Below are positions 6,996 to 13,448 of a DNA stretch of 19,267 bases, piece after piece. The notes under the pieces were generated by a model, which saw only the letters and a list, made by a program, of their open reading frames with translations, was not told the DNA's origin and ran no database searches. Within the stretch, counting starts at the first letter, position 1; the number at the start of each line of letters is the position of its first letter. Where the stretch lies: NCBI GenBank assembly GCA_964407285.1, contig CAYOVG010000102.1, forward strand, positions 1 through 19,267, written 5' to 3'. A program made the translations under genes and the position numbers. The DNA is from CAYOVG01 sp964407285 (GTDB lineage: Bacteria > Desulfobacterota > Syntrophobacteria > Syntrophobacterales > Syntrophobacteraceae).

Positions 6996-7868
6996 ATGTT
7001 CAGGAAGTCCCGCGTTTCTACCCTGGTGTTGTTCTTCTGCCTGGTTGCATCGGCATTGTATGCGCATACCTACGTCGCGGCGGCCGACAAACAGGAAGCA
7101 AAGCAGGAACCGAACACGAAAGATCTCATACTCGCCACCACCACCTCCACCGTGGATTCGGGGCTTCTGGACGTTTTGAACCCGGTGTTCGAAAAGAAAA
7201 CCGGTTACAGGGTGAAGACGATTTCCGTCGGCACGGGGCAGGCGCTCGCCATGGGCGAGAAGGGAGAGGCGGACGTACTCCTGACCCACGCGCCCGCCGC
7301 GGAAAAGAAGCTGGTCGACTCGGGAGCCGTAACGAACTATCAGCTCGTGATGCACAACGATTTCGTCCTCGTGGGACCGCCCGACGACCCGGCGGGGATC
7401 AAGGGTAAATCGGCCCCCGAAGCGCTCAAGGCCATAGCGGAGAAGGGCGCGGTCTTCGTCTCCCGCGGCGACGATTCCGGGACGCACAAGATGGAGAAGT
7501 CTCTCTGGAAGAAGGCCGATGTAACAACAGAGGGAGCGAAGTGGTACCAGGAGGCCGGCCAGGGCATGGGAGCAACCCTCGCCATGGCTTCCGAAAAGCA
7601 TGGCTACACACTGACGGACCGCGCCACCTACCTGGCGCAAAAAGCCAATCTCAAGATGGACATCCTCTCCGAAGGCGACAAGTCGCTCCTCAACATCTAC
7701 CACGTAATGCAGGTTAATCCCGAGAAGTTCGACAAGGTAAACGCCGAAGGCGCCAAAGCCTACGTCGATTTCATGGTGGCTCCCGAAACCCAGAAGATGA
7801 TCGGCGACTTCGGGAAGGAAAAGTTCGGCCAGTCGCTCTTCTTCCCGGATGCGGGCAAGCAGATGTAG
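6996..7868 (+). CDS. tupA: Tungstate ABC transporter, substrate-binding protein TupA
   Basis: This is a 290-residue periplasmic protein that captures tungstate and delivers it to TupB. Residues 1-30 are a signal peptide (MFRKSRVSTLVLFFCLVASA, then LYAHTYVAAA). The mature protein begins with the TupA hallmark ATTTSTVDSGLLD (TTTS at 48-51 contributes to oxyanion binding), followed by VGTGQALAMGEKGEADVLLTH and MHNDFVLVGPPDDPAGI. RGDDSGTHKME is the second conserved binding segment. These features separate TupA from ModA and WtpA. The ATG at 6996 has a near-ideal AAGGAGGT 6 nt upstream. It is first in tupABC; a 155-bp spacer with a palindromic repeat follows, which may lower expression of tupBC relative to tupA. 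Confidence 0.93.
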   Translation: MFRKSRVSTLVLFFCLVASALYAHTYVAAADKQEAKQEPNTKDLILATTTSTVDSGLLDVLNPVFEKKTGYRVKTISVGTGQALAMGEKGEADVLLTHAPAAEKKLVDSGAVTNYQLVMHNDFVLVGPPDDPAGIKGKSAPEALKAIAEKGAVFVSRGDDSGTHKMEKSLWKKADVTTEGAKWYQEAGQGMGATLAMASEKHGYTLTDRATYLAQKANLKMDILSEGDKSLLNIYHVMQVNPEKFDKVNAEGAKAYVDFMVAPETQKMIGDFGKEKFGQSLFFPDAGKQM

Positions 7869-7877
7869 AAAGCGATC

Positions 7878-7998
7878 GACCACGAAAGGCGCAAAAGGCG
7901 CGAAAGCACAAAGAAGCATATGCGTTCCCACGCTCCTGCATGGGAACCAGCAGAAACAGTTCATCCCCTTTTCGTGCTTTTTCGTGTTTTTCGTGGTC
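7878..7998. repeat. Palindromic repeat element between tupA and tupB
   Basis: A 121-bp element is bounded by perfect 10-bp terminal inverted repeats (GACCACGAAA at 7878-7887, TTTCGTGGTC at 7989-7998). The arms continue as imperfect CACGAAA/GCGCAAA-type repeats. At the centre is another hairpin, GTTCCCA (7924-7930) with TGGGAAC (7941-7947). Both motifs resemble short dispersed repeats seen between genes of many bacteria. It is non-coding and fills most of the tupA-tupB gap, so the transcript would fold into a long hairpin there. Confidence 0.75.
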
Positions 7999-8023
7999 AA
8001 AAACCGGAGCAGGAGGCGCATCG

Positions 8024-8722
8024 TTGAGCGTTATCGTAGAAGGGGTGATCGAGGCCGTCAAGCTGCTCGTGACTTTGGACCCTGATGTACTGAACATCAC
8101 CTGGCGCACGATCCAGGTTTCGGGCACGTCCACCCTGATCAGCGTCCTCATAGGGATTCCCGTCGGGACGGCCCTGGCGCTTACCCGGTTCTTCGGGCGC
8201 GGCTTCACGGTCAGCCTCGTCAATTTCGGCATGGGGCTTCCGCCCGTAGTGGTCGGGCTCGCCACGTGGCTCCTCCTCACCCGGTACGGCCCGCTCGGCT
8301 TTTTCGGCCTCCTCTACTCCCCGACGGCCATGATCGTCGCGCAGGCGGTTATCGCCTCCCCCATCGTGGCAGGCTTTACGCTGGCGGCCATCCAGACCGT
8401 CAGCCCGAAACTGCGGATGCAGATACTGGCCCTCGGGGCGAATCGCATCCAGTACCTGCTTCTGCTCCTGTGGGAAGCCCGGCTGGGAATCCTTGCGGCG
8501 GTTATAGCCGGTTTCGGCGGCGTGGTGAGCGAAGTGGGGGCATCCATGATGGTCGGGGGCAACGTGCGCGGGTACACGCGAGTGCTCACGACGGCCACGG
8601 TCCTGGAAGTCTCCAAGGGGAAATTCGAACTGGCCACCGCCCTCAGCATCATACTCCTGCTGCTTTCCTTCTTCATTACGGCGGTGCTGAGCCACCTCCA
8701 GCAGCGGGGGCGGGATAGTTGA
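8024..8722 (+). CDS. tupB: Tungstate ABC transporter, permease TupB
   Basis: This is a 232-residue inner-membrane permease carrying tungstate into the cell, driven by TupC. It has about five hydrophobic segments (TLISVLIGIPVGTALAL, VSLVNFGMGLPPVVVGLA, MIVAQAVIASPIVAGFTLA, LGILAAVIAGFGGVV, LSIILLLLSFFITAVL). The EVGASMMVGGNVRGYTRVL region is characteristic of TupB; LRMQILALGANRIQY lies in the cytoplasmic loop that contacts the ATPase. I use the TTG at 8024 because AGGAGG lies 7 nt upstream. The longer frame reads through the palindromic repeat and is not credible. Its stop overlaps the first possible start of tupC (TTGA), indicating translational coupling. Confidence 0.9.
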   Translation: MSVIVEGVIEAVKLLVTLDPDVLNITWRTIQVSGTSTLISVLIGIPVGTALALTRFFGRGFTVSLVNFGMGLPPVVVGLATWLLLTRYGPLGFFGLLYSPTAMIVAQAVIASPIVAGFTLAAIQTVSPKLRMQILALGANRIQYLLLLLWEARLGILAAVIAGFGGVVSEVGASMMVGGNVRGYTRVLTTATVLEVSKGKFELATALSIILLLLSFFITAVLSHLQQRGRDS

Positions 8723-9546
8723 ACGTGAAAGTGAAAATGGAAGGCAAAAGCCGGGAGGCGCCGGCAACACGGACAACGACGACTGCTCCGGCGCTGGCGG
8801 TGAAGGACCTGCGCCTGGTCCGCGGCGGGAAGCAAATCCTTTCCATCGACGAGCTGACGATCGACCGGGGTGAGGTCCTGGCCGTCGTGGGACCCAACGG
8901 CGCGGGCAAGACAAGCCTTCTCCAGACCCTCGCCATGCTGCAGCCGCCTTCCTCCGGGAGCATCACCCTCGGCGGCGAGCTCGTGAACAAAAGGAACCTT
9001 CCGGCTTTCCGCCGCAGGACCGCGTCGGTCTTCCAGGAAGCGTTGCTGCTCGATATGACGGTGGAGCGAAATATCGCCATCGGTCTTCGCATCCGGGGCG
9101 TGGCGGCCAGGGAAGCCAAATCGCGCGCCCGGATCTGGCTCGAGCGATTCGGCATCTCGCACCTCGCCGCGCGTTCCGCCCGCCACCTGTCCGGGGGGGA
9201 AGCGCAACGGGCCAGCCTCGCCAGGGCGTTCGCCCTCGAGCCGGAGATCCTCTTCCTGGACGAACCCTTCGCCGCCCTCGACTATCCGACGCACAAGTCA
9301 CTGCTGTCCGATATGGGGCGGTTGCTCGCTCAAATGAGTCTCACCACGCTTTTCGTCACTCACGATTACACGGAGATACCCTATCTCGCGTCGAGGGCCG
9401 CCGTGCTGTTCGACGGCAGTATCATTAAGAGCGGTCCGATTCGGGATGTCTTCGGGGACGAACTGCTGGACAGGAAACTGCGCGCTCCGTGGGAAGTGGA
9501 AGAAACCGGGCAGGGGAACCCGGTTTCTTCTACTGGGTTGGAATGA
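8719..9546 (+). CDS. tupC: Tungstate ABC transporter, ATP-binding protein TupC
   Basis: This is a 275-residue ABC ATPase powering tungstate import. Walker A is GPNGAGKT at 58-65, the signature is LSGGEAQR from residue 157, Walker B is ILFLDEP at 177-183, and the switch His is His215 (FVTHDY). The start is uncertain. The TTG at 8719 overlaps the tupB stop; GTG codons at 8725 and 8731 and an ATG at 8737 are alternatives, and none has a strong ribosome-binding site. Residues 8-25 are Thr/Ala-rich and not part of the fold. The last 20 residues are partly encoded by the terminator hairpin at 9500-9529 and are probably not conserved. Confidence 0.9.
   Translation: MNVKVKMEGKSREAPATRTTTTAPALAVKDLRLVRGGKQILSIDELTIDRGEVLAVVGPNGAGKTSLLQTLAMLQPPSSGSITLGGELVNKRNLPAFRRRTASVFQEALLLDMTVERNIAIGLRIRGVAAREAKSRARIWLERFGISHLAARSARHLSGGEAQRASLARAFALEPEILFLDEPFAALDYPTHKSLLSDMGRLLAQMSLTTLFVTHDYTEIPYLASRAAVLFDGSIIKSGPIRDVFGDELLDRKLRAPWEVEETGQGNPVSSTGLE
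9500..9529 (+). terminator. Hairpin overlapping the 3' end of tupC, probable operon terminator
   Basis: A perfect 11-bp stem (AAGAAACCGGG at 9500-9510, CCCGGTTTCTT at 9519-9529) encloses an 8-nt loop. It lies inside the final codons of tupC, whose stop is at 9544-9546. The 3' arm is T-rich and followed by CTACT, not by an uninterrupted T-run. The same AAGAAACCGGG/CCCGGTTTCTT type occurs as a dispersed repeat in bacteria, so it may be a repeat used as a terminator. Confidence 0.55.
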
Positions 9547-9584
9547 AAAATAACGCGTACGATCCTTATATAGAATCGGAAAGA

Positions 9585-9604
9585 TTATGTCAAGAATGAC
9601 ATAA
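9585..9604. promoter_or_regulatory. Perfect palindrome TTATGTCA-N4-TGACATAA, candidate operator
   Basis: Two perfect 8-bp arms separated by AGAA lie 39 bases past tupC and about 210 bases before hcp. The layout (5+ bp arms, 4-nt spacer) matches Crp/Fnr-family operators. No T-run follows, which argues against a terminator. Its centre is about 102 bp upstream of the HcpR-like box at 9690-9703, so both could act on hcp. Confidence 0.4.
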
Positions 9605-9689
9605 GAAAATTTGCCGGCTTTTCCTTCCGCCCTCCCCTGTCCCTCCATAACCTGCCGCGATTAGCGAAACTGAAAAAAAGAATGCTCTC

Positions 9690-9725
9690 TTGATCCAAGT
9701 CAAGGACCATCGGTGGTGTTATACT
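9690..9725 (+). promoter_or_regulatory. hcp promoter with an HcpR-like activator site
   Basis: TTGAT-CCAA-GTCAA at 9690-9703 differs at one position from the TTGAC-N4-GTCAA dyad reported for HcpR, the Crp/Fnr-type nitrosative-stress regulator that controls hcp in deltaproteobacteria. A TATACT -10 box follows at 9720-9725, with no recognisable -35 box; the dyad occupies that place, as expected for an activator-dependent promoter. An inverted repeat GTTATA (9718-9723) and TATAAC (9736-9741) overlaps the likely start site. The hcp start is about 85 bases downstream. Confidence 0.6.
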
Positions 9726-9815
9726 TTAGAGTGCTTATAACTGGAAAGCAATGGAGCGGGCGCCGGAGTTCAGCACCGCCATGGTAGAGCTTCTAATAAG
9801 GAAAGGATTGAGAGT

Positions 9816-11444
9816 ATGTTCTGTTATCAGTGCGAGCAAACGGCAAAGGGAGAGGGTTGTACGAAGGTCGGCGTGTGTGGTAAGCAACCGGACGTAGCGG
9901 CCCTGCAGGACCTGATGGTATACGTGGCTGAAGGAATTGCGCTCTATGCCGCCGAAGGCCGCAAGGTCGGCGTGGTGGACCGGGATGTCGATGTCTTCAC
10001 CTGTGAAGCGCTCTTTTCCACTCTGACGAACGTCAACTTCGATTCGAAGAGGTTCCGGACCATGATCGCGCGGGCGGTGGAGGCGAGGGAGCAGCTCAAG
10101 AACAAGGTCAAGGCGGCGGGCGGCAAGGTGGACTTCACGGAAGCCCAGGCAAACTTCAAACCGGCCGACACACTCGAAGGGCTGGTCCGCCAGGGGGAGG
10201 AGATCGATTTCTTCGCAGGTCCCAGCGCGAACCCCGACATCCGTTCCCTGCAGCACATTCTGCTTTTCGGCATGAGGGGCGTTGCCGCCTATGCGGACCA
10301 TGCCCATATCCTCGGCCGGGAAGACGACGCCGTCTACGCTTTCCTCCATGAAGGGCTCGCGGCGTTGGCCCAAAACAAACTCGAACTGAACGACTGGCTC
10401 GGCCTCGTTCTCAAGTGCGGCGAGATCAACCTCAAGACCATGGAACTGCTCGATGCCGCCAACACGGGGACCTACGGACACCCGACCCCCACGAAGGTGC
10501 CCCTGGGCGCCAGGGAGGGAAAGGCCATCCTGGTATCCGGCCACGACTTGAAGGACCTGGAAGAGTTGCTGAAGCAGACCGAGGGCAAAGGGATCTACAT
10601 CTACACTCACGGGGAAATGCTGCCCACCCATGCGTATCCGGGTCTCAAGAAGTATCCCCATTTCCACGGCCATTACGGCACCGCCTGGTTCAACCAGCAG
10701 AAGGAATTCGCGCAGTTTCCGGGCTCAATCCTCATGACCACCAACTGCATTCAGAGGCCTCAGCAGACGTACGCCGGGAACATCTTCACCACCGGCCTGG
10801 TGGGCTGGCCGGATGTGACCCACATCACGAATCGCGATTTCACGCCGGTCATTCAAAAGGCGCTGGAGATGCCCGGTTTCACGGCAAACACCAACGGCAA
10901 ATCGGTAATGGTGGGGTTCGGCAGGAATACGGTCCTGGGTGTTGCGGACAAGGTCATCGAGGCGGTCAAGAACAAGGACATCCGCCACTTCTTCCTGGTG
11001 GCCGGCTGCGACGGCGCAAAGCCGGGCCGCAACTACTACGCGGAATTCGTGGAGAAGGTCCCCAAGGATTGCGTGGTGCTGACCCTGGCGTGCGGAAAGT
11101 TCCGCTTCTTCGACAAGGACCTGGGAGAGATACTCGGGCTTCCGCGGCTGATGGACATCGGCCAGTGCAACGACGCCTACTCCGCGATCCAGATTGCGGT
11201 GGCCCTGGCCAATGCCTTCGGCGTCGGAGTGAACGACCTGCCGCTCTCCCTCGTTCTCTCCTGGTACGAGCAGAAGGCGGTGGCCATCCTGTTGACGCTC
11301 CTCCACCTGGGAATCAAGGACATCCGGCTCGGCCCCTCGCTGCCGGCGTTCGTATCTCCCAACGTGCTCGACGTCCTGGTGAAGAACTTCAACATCAAGC
11401 CCATCACCACCCCGGATGAAGACCTCAAGGCCATCCTGGGCTGA
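9816..11444 (+). CDS. hcp: Hybrid cluster protein Hcp (hydroxylamine reductase / NO reductase), class I
   Basis: This is a 542-residue cytoplasmic iron-sulfur protein that reduces hydroxylamine or nitric oxide, giving protection from nitrosative stress. Cys3, Cys6, Cys15 and Cys21 (C-x2-C-x8-C-x5-C) form the N-terminal [4Fe-4S] site of the strict-anaerobe class. All hybrid-cluster ligands are present: His243 (SGHD), Glu267 (HGEM), Cys311 (TTNCIQ), Cys398 (VAGCDGAKPGRNYY, the expected persulfide Cys), Cys426 (LACGKFRFF), Cys451 (GQCNDAYSA), Glu485 and Lys487 (WYEQKAVA). The length equals that of Desulfovibrio Hcp. The start has AAGGAAAGGA upstream. It is transcribed alone; no reductase partner (hcr) is nearby. 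Confidence 0.96.
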   Translation: MFCYQCEQTAKGEGCTKVGVCGKQPDVAALQDLMVYVAEGIALYAAEGRKVGVVDRDVDVFTCEALFSTLTNVNFDSKRFRTMIARAVEAREQLKNKVKAAGGKVDFTEAQANFKPADTLEGLVRQGEEIDFFAGPSANPDIRSLQHILLFGMRGVAAYADHAHILGREDDAVYAFLHEGLAALAQNKLELNDWLGLVLKCGEINLKTMELLDAANTGTYGHPTPTKVPLGAREGKAILVSGHDLKDLEELLKQTEGKGIYIYTHGEMLPTHAYPGLKKYPHFHGHYGTAWFNQQKEFAQFPGSILMTTNCIQRPQQTYAGNIFTTGLVGWPDVTHITNRDFTPVIQKALEMPGFTANTNGKSVMVGFGRNTVLGVADKVIEAVKNKDIRHFFLVAGCDGAKPGRNYYAEFVEKVPKDCVVLTLACGKFRFFDKDLGEILGLPRLMDIGQCNDAYSAIQIAVALANAFGVGVNDLPLSLVLSWYEQKAVAILLTLLHLGIKDIRLGPSLPAFVSPNVLDVLVKNFNIKPITTPDEDLKAILG

Positions 11445-11476
11445 TTCGGCCCGGCGAAGATATGGCAGCGACAGCA

Positions 11477-11502
11477 GCGGCGCGGTCGGAAGGCCGCGCC
11501 GC
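11477..11502 (+). terminator. GC-rich hairpin after hcp, possible terminator
   Basis: GCGGCGCGG (11477-11485) pairs perfectly with CCGCGCCGC (11494-11502) around an 8-nt loop, 33 bases after the hcp stop. It is stable but has no immediate T-run; the nearest T-rich stretch begins about 30 bases later. Confidence 0.45.
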
Positions 11503-11575
11503 AACGAACTGCCCGCACCAAAGCATACAATCTTTTCTTCTTTCGATCCTTCTGTTCCCTCTCCGTCGAGAGTGC

Positions 11576-11603
11576 TTGCAAATCACATTCATTTCATTTA
11601 AAT
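11576..11603 (+). promoter_or_regulatory. Weak sigma-70-like promoter for the DUF4337 gene
   Basis: TTGCAA at 11576-11581 and TTAAAT at 11598-11603 are separated by 16 bp in an AT-rich patch about 100 bases before the gene. Each hexamer matches four of six consensus positions. Confidence 0.3.
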
Positions 11604-11703
11604 CAGCGTGCTTGAAAGCATGCGCCGTTCATGCGACGCCGTGCAGGCATTCCTTTCTCGTGATTTATTAAATCAGAACCGACTATACGGAGGGGAACCG
11701 ACT

Positions 11704-12267
11704 ATGGAAGAAGAGAAAAAAGATCCCTGGCTCACCTACCTGGCTCTTACGACGGTCTTTCTGGCAGTCTGCGCCACGCTTGCCACGTTTAAGGGCAACT
11801 CGTATTCAACTCGCTCCATCATGTACCAGACCCAGGCGGCCAATCAATGGGCGTACTTCCAGGCCAAGGGGGTCAAGGGCTACCTTTACGAAATCCAAAA
11901 GGAGGAACTGGAACTGGATCTGCAAAGGGCGAAAGCTGCAATCCAGTCGTTCCCGGAAGCACGGCAGGAGAAGGTTTCTTACCTGGAGCTGGAAAAGCAA
12001 AAGATCGGCGAGTATGAAAAGAAAATCGCGAAGTACGATTCGGAGAAAGCAGGGATTCAGCAGGAAGCGAGGCGTCTCGAGGCTCTTCGCGATGAGGCGC
12101 GGGAGCACAACCAGGCTTTCGGCGTAGCCATCATCTTCTTGCAGATCGCTATCCTGCTGTCGTCCATAGCCGCCCTGCTGAAGAAAAAACCGTTATGGTT
12201 CCTGGGAATGGCTCTGGGGGTGGCTGGAGTGGTCTACTTCGCCAACGGGTTCCTGCTCTTTTTCTGA
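11704..12267 (+). CDS. DUF4337-type membrane protein with a coiled coil
   Basis: This is a 187-residue inner-membrane protein of unknown function. The architecture is one N-terminal membrane helix (residues 10-28), a charged coiled-coil-like segment (about 58-135, rich in Glu, Lys, Gln), then two helices (140-159 and 164-187). N-terminal WLTYLALTTVFLAVCATLATFK and TQAANQWAYFQAKGVKGYLYE are the pattern I associate with DUF4337 proteins. GGAGGGG 9 nt upstream fixes the ATG. AACCGACTAT occurs twice just before the gene, the second copy running into its start codon. It is followed by a strong terminator and looks monocistronic. Confidence 0.85.
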   Translation: MEEEKKDPWLTYLALTTVFLAVCATLATFKGNSYSTRSIMYQTQAANQWAYFQAKGVKGYLYEIQKEELELDLQRAKAAIQSFPEARQEKVSYLELEKQKIGEYEKKIAKYDSEKAGIQQEARRLEALRDEAREHNQAFGVAIIFLQIAILLSSIAALLKKKPLWFLGMALGVAGVVYFANGFLLFF

Positions 12268-12288
12268 GCGCGAGTCCGAATCGGCCGT

Positions 12289-12326
12289 TCGGCAGGAGAA
12301 TGCCCTCTCCTGCCGACTTATTTCCC
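12289..12326 (+). terminator. Rho-independent terminator of the DUF4337 gene
   Basis: A perfect 11-bp stem (TCGGCAGGAGA at 12289-12299, TCTCCTGCCGA at 12306-12316) has a 6-nt loop and is followed by CTTATTTCCCCTCT. It begins 21 bases past the stop codon and also separates this gene from the convergent DsrE-like gene. Confidence 0.75.
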
Positions 12327-12365
12327 CTCTTGCCGGGCCGGCTCTTCGTGTCGCCCCGGTCCCGA

Positions 12366-12716
12366 TCAGAAATTGAACACCTTGGATTCAGCCGCAAGAT
12401 CGATCAGGTGCGGTCCGCCATCCATGGCCATATTGCTGAAGAAATTCGCCTCGTCAACCTGACGAGCCTTGGCGCAGGGAATTCAGACCCCGATGGGGAC
12501 TTCGTTCTCCACCAGGTACGGCAGGTAGTCGTTCGGACAATCCCCCGTGGCCGTCTTGACGTTGAAATCCCGGGTCTTGTTCGCCCAGGTTACGCCTCCA
12601 TCGATGAAGAAGAGATTGACCTTGTGCCCTTTGGAATGGGCAATCTTGGCGAACTGAAAGCAGCGGGTCGCCGGTTCGTTGTCTTCCCGGCTCAGTACGA
12701 ATAAGAAGTTGGCCAT
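12366..12716 (-). CDS. DsrE-like selenoprotein with TGA-encoded selenocysteine (Sec78)
   Basis: This is a 116-residue small cytoplasmic DsrE/DsrF-type protein with an in-frame TGA at 12485-12483 that I read as selenocysteine. Residues 1-77 begin MANFLFVLSREDNEPATRCF and include KIAHSKGHKVNLFFIDGGV, the Rossmann-like DsrE fold; they end at VENEVPIGV. The frame then continues U78-I-P-C81-AKARQVDE and ends DLAAESKVFNF at a TGA at 12368-12366. Family members have a Cys where the TGA lies, giving a C-x-x-C-like redox site, so U-x-x-C is a natural replacement. A SECIS-like hairpin starts just after the TGA. The ATG at 12716 has AAGGGGGAG upstream. DsrE proteins take part in sulfur relay or redox chemistry; the exact role is unknown. 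A plain nonsense mutation is the alternative, but it fits less well. Confidence 0.88.
12450..12482 (-). promoter_or_regulatory. Bacterial SECIS element downstream of the Sec codon
   Basis: In the mRNA, CUCGUC (12466-12461) pairs perfectly with GACGAG (12455-12450) around the 5-nt loop AGGUU. The loop begins 23 nt after the UGA, within the 16-37 nt range usual for bacterial SECIS elements, and has G at its second and third positions as the consensus requires. CGC and GCG can extend the stem below a 5-nt bulge. SelB would bind here to deliver Sec-tRNA. Confidence 0.75.
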
Positions 12717-12906
12717 CGCTATTCTCCCCCTTGTAAGTTGCCTGTTGCGTTGCTTCCGGCAGCGCGAGTACAGGCGCGCGTGAAATCAATCAGCGTTTCT
12801 CAAATCCTTGTCCTCCCGACACAAACCGCATGCGCCTCTCGCCGATCCGTCAGGACCGGCATCGCGGTCACTTTACATGCGCTGCTACAGGAAATCAACG
12901 ATATTT

Positions 12907-12921
12907 ATTGATAGGATCAAT
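12907..12921. promoter_or_regulatory. Palindrome ATTGAT-AGG-ATCAAT, FNR-like but with a 3-nt spacer
   Basis: Perfect 6-bp arms lie in an AT-rich patch of the 390-bp divergent spacer between the DsrE-like selenoprotein gene and the first phasin gene. The half-sites equal those of FNR (TTGAT/ATCAA), but FNR uses a 4-nt spacer. It lies about 80 bp upstream of the phasin promoter. Confidence 0.35.
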
Positions 12922-12993
12922 GCATGCGGTTCATTAAATCGAATTTGCCTATACCCCTCCCGGGATAAAGGCCGGCGGCGGACGACGAATTCC

Positions 12994-13021
12994 TTGACAA
13001 CCCCGAACAGGCCATTAGTAT
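12994..13021 (+). promoter_or_regulatory. Sigma-70-like promoter of the first phasin gene
   Basis: A perfect TTGACA at 12994-12999 is followed after 16 bp by TAGTAT at 13016-13021; an alternative -10, TATATC, lies at 13019-13024. The predicted start is about 80 bases before the phasin ATG. It is one of the two best promoter matches in the window. Confidence 0.55.
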
Positions 13022-13106
13022 ATCTGAACGGGTGTGCGGTATTGTTGACGGCTTGAGGGGCTTTTCGCTTTCAGGAAGCACTGGACGGGATCACAGGAGG
13101 TATTCC

Positions 13107-13382
13107 ATGGATACGCTGAGACTGGCGAAGCAAATGATTGAGTTCAACAAAATTTCCTTTGACAATACCTACAGTGCGATGCTCATGTTCCAGGAGCAGG
13201 CCGAGAAGATGGTGAGGGCCTTCATCGATCAGTCGCCCTGGCTCCCGGCCGAAGGGAAGAAGATCCTTGACGAATGGATTATGACTTTCAAGAAGGGGCG
13301 CGAGGAATACAAAAAATCGGTGGACGAAAGCTTCAAGAAGGTCGAAGCGTATTTCAACAGCCAGGCGAAAACCGGCGACTAA
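13107..13382 (+). CDS. Phasin-like PHA granule protein, copy 1
   Basis: This is a 91-residue, mostly helical amphipathic protein (MDTLRLAKQMIEFNKISFDN), most likely a phasin coating polyhydroxyalkanoate granules or assisting the synthase. It shares MIEFNK..FDNTYSAM, PWLPAEGKKILDEW and the following K/R-G-R-x2-Y/F-K pattern with the two paralogues at 14309 and 14692. AGGAGG 6-7 nt upstream fixes the ATG. It has its own promoter and is convergent with the phaJ-like gene. The phasin call rests on helical character, paralogy and the adjacent PHA synthase; I see no Phasin_2-type signature that would settle it. Confidence 0.75.
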   Translation: MDTLRLAKQMIEFNKISFDNTYSAMLMFQEQAEKMVRAFIDQSPWLPAEGKKILDEWIMTFKKGREEYKKSVDESFKKVEAYFNSQAKTGD

Positions 13383-13404
13383 TGGAGGAAATACGGCCGC
13401 GGGA

Positions 13405-13430
13405 CGGATGGAAGCCGGGCCGGCCATCCG
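13405..13430. terminator. Hairpin between convergent phasin 1 and phaJ-like genes
   Basis: CGGATGG (13405-13411) pairs with CCATCCG (13424-13430) over a GC-rich 12-nt loop in the 66-base gap between two convergent genes. There is no T-run on either side, so its use as a terminator is only plausible. Confidence 0.3.
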
Positions 13431-13448
13431 CCCCTTGCTCCTCGCGCT

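Noticed and set aside
10415..11419. Long alternative frame inside hcp
   Set aside because: It is a shadow of hcp, whose own frame carries all cluster ligands.
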